Notes under the pieces: model-generated
Told to the model about the DNA's origin: nothing
Databases searched by the model: none
The model's input: only the letters and a program-made list of their open reading frames with translations
Source: Oscillospiraceae bacterium
Lineage (GTDB): Bacteria; Bacillota; Clostridia; Oscillospirales; Ruminococcaceae
Length of the DNA stretch: 12,226 bases
Assembly (NCBI GenBank): GCA_017848075.1
Contig: JAGALG010000085.1
Coordinates: forward strand, 1-12,226
Direction of reading: 5' to 3'
Translations under genes and position numbers: made by a program
Shown here: positions 8,958-12,226 of the stretch, piece by piece
Position numbering within the stretch: position 1 is the first letter of the stretch
Layout of the letters: every line of letters starts with the position of its first letter

Positions 8958-10265
8958 TCACCTGTTTCCCATAAAAGTAAGATCATAGCTGCCGCTCATA
9001 AAGCGTTCATCGCTGATAAGGGCCAGCTGTTCTTCGATATTGGTGGAGATTCCCTCTGCAACCAGCTCACACAATGCTGCCTTCATCTTGCGAAGAGCCT
9101 CTTCCCGTGTTCCTGCCCGAACGATCAGTTTGCCCAGCAGCGAGTCATAATACGGTGTCACTACTGTTCCGGGGATCAGGCAGCTGTCAAAGCGCACATT
9201 GGGTCCTCCCGGAACATGGAGCAGTCCCAGCTTACCGCAGCCTTGCGCATTGATACGGCACTCAATGGCGGAGCCATCCAGCCGTACTTCTTCCTGCTTC
9301 AGCTCCAAAGGAATCCCTGCTGCAATGCGGATCTGCCATTTGACCAGATCCATACCGGTCAGCATCTCCGTCACACAGTGCTCCACCTGAAGGCGGACAT
9401 TCATCTCCATAAACCAGAATTGTCCCCGACCGTCCAGAAGAAATTCCAGCGTTCCTGCCCCTACATAGTCAATCGCTTTCACTGCCTGTATAACCTTTTG
9501 GATCAGGTCTGTACGCAGCTCCTTGCTGACCGCCGGGGAGGGAGTTTCTTCGATCAACTTTTGATTTCGCCTTTGCAGAGAACAGTCCCGTTCCCCAAGA
9601 CAGAGTACCCTGCCGCTTTCATCTGCCATGATCTGCAATTCCACATGGCGAGCAGGATAAAGATATTTCTCCAGATACACAGAACCATCTCCGAAAGATG
9701 CAAGACCTTCCGCCACCGATTGATTCCATGCTCCCTCCATTTCTGCTTCGGAACGAACCAAACGGATTCCTCTGCCGCCACCTCCGGCGCAGGCCTTCAG
9801 CATCACCGGATAGCCAATGACTGCGGCTTTTTCTTTGGCTTCGATCCAACTGTTCAAAGGAAGTGTTCCTGGAATGACCGGCAGACCAGCCGCTGACATT
9901 TTTTCTTTCAGCAGCGCTTTATCGCTCAGCTCCTCCATGGTTTTGGGATTCGGACCAATAAAGACGATCCCATTCTTTGCACACAGAGCAGCAAAATGGG
10001 CATTTTCCGACAGGAAACCGTATCCCGGGTGGATAGCCTGTGCACCGGAAAGGAGAGCCGCGGAGAGAATCCGCTCCTCATTGAGATAGCTGTCTGCTGC
10101 TTGCGCCGGGCCAATACAATAGCTTTCATCTGCCAGCGCCACATGGAGAGCATTTTCATCTGCCTGAGAATACACGGCAACTGTGGAAATACCCATTTCC
10201 TTGCAGGCACGGATGATTCTTACGGCAATCTCGCCCCGATTGGCAATGAGAATTTTGGAAAACAT
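8958..10265 (-). CDS. accC: Acetyl-CoA carboxylase, biotin carboxylase subunit
   Basis: ATP-dependent carboxylation of biotin on AccB, the first half-reaction of acetyl-CoA carboxylase. The 435-residue ATP-grasp protein begins FSKILIANRGEIAVRIIRAC and carries HPGYGFLSENAHFA, the glycine-rich ATP loop KACAGGGGRGIRLV, RHVELQI, GERDCSLQRRNQKLIEE, and the metal and catalytic segment FMEMNVRLQVEH (Glu287, Asn289, Arg291, Glu295). Two positions in this segment differ from the usual EMNTRIQVEHPVTE: Val290 in place of Thr and Cys297 in place of Pro. After ECRINA the loop is also atypical. The protein is slightly shorter than the usual 445-450. AGGAGG lies seven bases before the ATG, within the end of fabZ, three bases away. 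Confidence 0.96.
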   Translation of the reverse strand: MFSKILIANRGEIAVRIIRACKEMGISTVAVYSQADENALHVALADESYCIGPAQAADSYLNEERILSAALLSGAQAIHPGYGFLSENAHFAALCAKNGIVFIGPNPKTMEELSDKALLKEKMSAAGLPVIPGTLPLNSWIEAKEKAAVIGYPVMLKACAGGGGRGIRLVRSEAEMEGAWNQSVAEGLASFGDGSVYLEKYLYPARHVELQIMADESGRVLCLGERDCSLQRRNQKLIEETPSPAVSKELRTDLIQKVIQAVKAIDYVGAGTLEFLLDGRGQFWFMEMNVRLQVEHCVTEMLTGMDLVKWQIRIAAGIPLELKQEEVRLDGSAIECRINAQGCGKLGLLHVPGGPNVRFDSCLIPGTVVTPYYDSLLGKLIVRAGTREEALRKMKAALCELVAEGISTNIEEQLALISDERFMSGSYDLTFMGNR

Positions 10266-10268
10266 CAG

Positions 10269-10685
10269 TTACCCTCCTGTTACTGCAAAGGAAAATTCGC
10301 CGCTGACGCAAACTTTTCCGTTTACTAAAGCCCTTCCCTCCGCAAAGTAGAAGGGATGCTTTGCCCGCTTGATCCGGCAGCAGGTTTCGATGGTATCTCC
10401 GGGACGAACCGGATGGCGGAAGCGAACCTTATCCAAACCGGCATATAAAGGCAGCTGACCCTCTTTCAGTCCATCACTCAGCAGCACACAGGCCGATTGA
10501 GCCAAAATCTCACAATGAATAACTCCCGGCACCAGCGGCTGCCCGGGAAAATGTCCCTGCAGAAAAAACTCATCGCCCCGCACCTGATATGTACCGTGAG
10601 CCTCTTCGCCCACCTTCCAGACACTGTCCAACAGAAGCATCGGCTCTCGATGGGGTAAGATCTGTTTGATTTCTTCTCTCAGCAT
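10269..10685 (-). CDS. fabZ: 3-hydroxyacyl-[acyl-carrier-protein] dehydratase
   Basis: Dehydrates 3-hydroxyacyl-ACP to trans-2-enoyl-ACP in each elongation cycle. The 138-residue hot-dog-fold protein begins LREEIKQILPHREPMLLLD and has the active-site segment GHFPGQPLVPGVIHCEILAQ with His45 and Glu59, then the central strand LYAGLDKVRFRHPVRPGD. The frame is open upstream to 10757 within accB, but the ATG at 10685 is preferred. It begins the FabZ homology, has a GGGGGG site seven bases upstream, and lies four bases after the accB stop codon. The motif contains HCE where many FabZ proteins have IIE or MIE, a modest variation. Confidence 0.94.
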   Translation of the reverse strand: MLREEIKQILPHREPMLLLDSVWKVGEEAHGTYQVRGDEFFLQGHFPGQPLVPGVIHCEILAQSACVLLSDGLKEGQLPLYAGLDKVRFRHPVRPGDTIETCCRIKRAKHPFYFAEGRALVNGKVCVSGEFSFAVTGG

Positions 10686-10689
10686 CTGT

Positions 10690-11109
10690 TTACCCCCCAA
10701 TGCGGAACAATGGTGTTCCATATTCGACGACTTGGCCATTGCTGACACAGATTTCATGGATAACGCCGTCTGTTTCCGCAGTGATCTCGTTCATCAGCTT
10801 CATTGCTTCGACAATACAAAGCGTCTGTCCCTTTTGAACCCGTTCCCCCACATGTACAAAGGGATCTGCATTTTCTGCAGGGGCAGCATAGAATACACCG
10901 ACCATCGGTGAAAGTACCATTTCTCCCGATGGAGCCACCACATTACTGTTCTCCGAAACAGCTGCACTGACTGTCTGCAAAGCCGGAGCTGCACTTGGTG
11001 CCGCCATACGCTCCAGACGAACCACCCGATTGTCTTCCTTGATTTCCAAGCCGGTCAGGCCAAGTTCACTCATAAGGCCTGCATATTTTCTGATATCGTT
11101 CTCATTCAT
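10690..11109 (-). CDS. accB: Acetyl-CoA carboxylase biotin carboxyl carrier protein
   Basis: Carries the covalently bound biotin that shuttles carboxyl between AccC and AccA/AccD. The 139-residue protein has a short N-terminal helical region (MNENDIRKYAGLMSELGLTG), an Ala/Ser/Pro-rich linker (about 36-62), and a C-terminal biotinyl domain from SPMVGVFY onward. The biotin attachment motif is EAMKLMNEI with acceptor Lys104. The protruding thumb segment, APAENADPF, is present, as in bacterial carboxylase carriers. AAGGTG six bases before the ATG overlaps the end of fabF, which stops three bases upstream. The operon's birA presumably modifies this protein. Confidence 0.96.
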   Translation of the reverse strand: MNENDIRKYAGLMSELGLTGLEIKEDNRVVRLERMAAPSAAPALQTVSAAVSENSNVVAPSGEMVLSPMVGVFYAAPAENADPFVHVGERVQKGQTLCIVEAMKLMNEITAETDGVIHEICVSNGQVVEYGTPLFRIGG

Positions 11110-11112
11110 TGC

Positions 11113-12226
11113 TTACACCTTCCGGAAGGCCAGACAGGCGTTATGCCCACCAAAGCCCAAAGAATTGGACATAGCCAATGTGATTGGCGCTGTCATTGCC
11201 TGATTGGGTATATAATTCAGATCGCAATCCGGATCCGGCTCTTTCAGATTGATTGTCGGCGGCAGAATTCCGCTTTCCAACGCTTTCAGACAGGCAATGG
11301 CTTCTATTGCACCTGCGGCTCCTAACATGTGACCTGTCATGGATTTGGTTGAGCTGACAAAGGCTTGATCCGCTGCTGTTCCCAATGCAGTACGAATGGC
11401 CAAGGTCTCCGTAGAATCGTTCATAGGAGTTCCCGTACCATGAGCGTTGATGTAAACACAATCACTTTCGCTGTATCCCGCCTCCGTCATGGCGGCACTC
11501 ATGGCTTTTGCAGCACCTTTGGCCTCTGGGTGGGGAGCTGTCATGTGATAAGCATCACAAGTAGAACCGTATCCACAAACTTCGCCGTAGATTTTAGCAC
11601 CACGAGCCTTGGCGTGTTCATATTCCTCCAACACCAGCGCAGCCGCACCTTCACCGATTACAAAACCGCCTCTGCGGCGATCAAAGGGCAGGGAGGCTGC
11701 ATTGGGATCTTCTGATACCGATAAAGCCTGCATATTGATAAAGCCAGCCATCCCCGAAGGACTGATTGCCGCCTCGGCGCCACCGGCAATGATTGCATCC
11801 GCATAGCCGTGGCGAATTGTCCGCAAAGCCTCGCCAATGGCATTGGAACCGGAGGCACAAGCGGTCACTGCCGGCATCGCCGCAGCTTCACAGCCAAAAC
11901 GAATGGCAATCAGGCCTGCTGCCATGTTGGGAATCATCATCGGTACAAACAAAGGGGAAACGCGTCGAGGTCCCTTTTCTCTCAGCTTTTCCAGCTCTGC
12001 TTCAATCGTTTGAATTCCACCGATACCGGCCCCAAAAGAAACGCCCAGGCGTTCCGGTGGGAGAGTTCCCACGATACCGCTTTCTTCTACGGCCTGTGTA
12101 GCTGCAGCCAGGGCATACTGTGCGTAAAGGTCGCTGCGAAGTGTGTCTGCTTTTTCCATATACTGCCGCGGATCAAACTGTTTGACCTCTGCAGCCAGTT
12201 TCGCTTTGTAGTTGCTGGTATCAAAG
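11113..12226 (-). CDS. fabF: Beta-ketoacyl-ACP synthase II, N-terminus cut by the right edge
   Basis: Condenses malonyl-ACP with acyl-ACP during chain elongation. The frame continues past the window edge; the visible 370 residues begin DTSNYKAKLAAEVKQFDPRQ, so roughly the first 40 of a usual 410 are missing. The Cys-His-His triad is visible: TACASGSNAIGEA (Cys codon at 11857-11859), NAHGTGTPMNDSTET and STKSMTGHMLGAAGAIEA. The tail NSLGFGGHNACLAF is also typical. The ATG at 12159 is internal, not the start. It is the first gene seen of the operon; fabH, fabK, fabD, fabG or acpP commonly precede it in Clostridia and may lie outside the window, as must the main promoter. Confidence 0.96.
   Translation of the reverse strand, partial: FDTSNYKAKLAAEVKQFDPRQYMEKADTLRSDLYAQYALAAATQAVEESGIVGTLPPERLGVSFGAGIGGIQTIEAELEKLREKGPRRVSPLFVPMMIPNMAAGLIAIRFGCEAAAMPAVTACASGSNAIGEALRTIRHGYADAIIAGGAEAAISPSGMAGFINMQALSVSEDPNAASLPFDRRRGGFVIGEGAAALVLEEYEHAKARGAKIYGEVCGYGSTCDAYHMTAPHPEAKGAAKAMSAAMTEAGYSESDCVYINAHGTGTPMNDSTETLAIRTALGTAADQAFVSSTKSMTGHMLGAAGAIEAIACLKALESGILPPTINLKEPDPDCDLNYIPNQAMTAPITLAMSNSLGFGGHNACLAFRKV

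Noticed and set aside
8805..9896. Plus-strand open frame of 363 codons across accD and accC
   Set aside because: Spans two well-identified genes on the other strand; no family motif or good ribosome site.
10686..10757. Upstream extension of fabZ to an ATG at 10757
   Set aside because: It would overlap accB by 68 bases and lacks FabZ homology; the ATG at 10685 has a ribosome site and the family N-terminus.
11113..12226. FapR- or FabT-like operator sites within the fatty acid operon
   Set aside because: None recognised; the operon promoter region lies outside the window.

Overview
The window looks like part of a chromosome from a Gram-positive anaerobe of the class Clostridia, perhaps an Oscillospirales-type gut bacterium. 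This placement is inferred from the gene order fabF-accB-fabZ-accC-accD-accA, Shine-Dalgarno sites of the GGAGG type, a roughly balanced base composition, a lipoprotein signal and a stand-alone BirA. No ribosomal RNA or other decisive marker is present. I see no mobile element, CRISPR array, tRNA or rRNA.

Left part (1-4013). A minus-strand pair comprises malQ (4-alpha-glucanotransferase) followed 20 bases later by the first 22 codons of an unrecognised gene cut by the window edge. Divergent from malQ, across an AT-rich spacer with two inverted repeats, are two plus-strand envelope genes. One encodes a DUF4349 lipoprotein with a C-terminal membrane anchor. The other encodes an MscS-family mechanosensitive channel. 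The lipoprotein gene ends in its own intrinsic terminator and the channel gene has its own promoter, so they are probably separate transcripts.

Right part (4046-12226, all minus strand). This is the 3' half of a type II fatty acid synthesis operon. Read in the direction of transcription it runs fabF (truncated by the right edge), accB, fabZ, accC, accD, accA, an acyl-CoA synthetase gene and birA. Gaps are 3-4 bases between the first five genes, and the last three junctions overlap by 20, 14 and 20 bases, so strong translational coupling is likely. Together the genes encode all four subunits of acetyl-CoA carboxylase, the ligase that biotinylates AccB, one elongating ketoacyl synthase, one dehydratase, and an enzyme that activates free carboxylic acids to CoA thioesters.

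After birA, with no visible terminator, comes a regulator gene with a coiled coil, a PAS-like domain and a SARP/OmpR-type winged helix. It has its own good promoter, flanked by a palindrome. It ends at a strong hairpin shared with the convergent mscS gene. The least ordinary parts are the tail of the fatty acid operon (acyl-CoA synthetase, birA and PAS regulator) and the two repeat-bearing intergenic spacers. I did not find a clearly new biological system.
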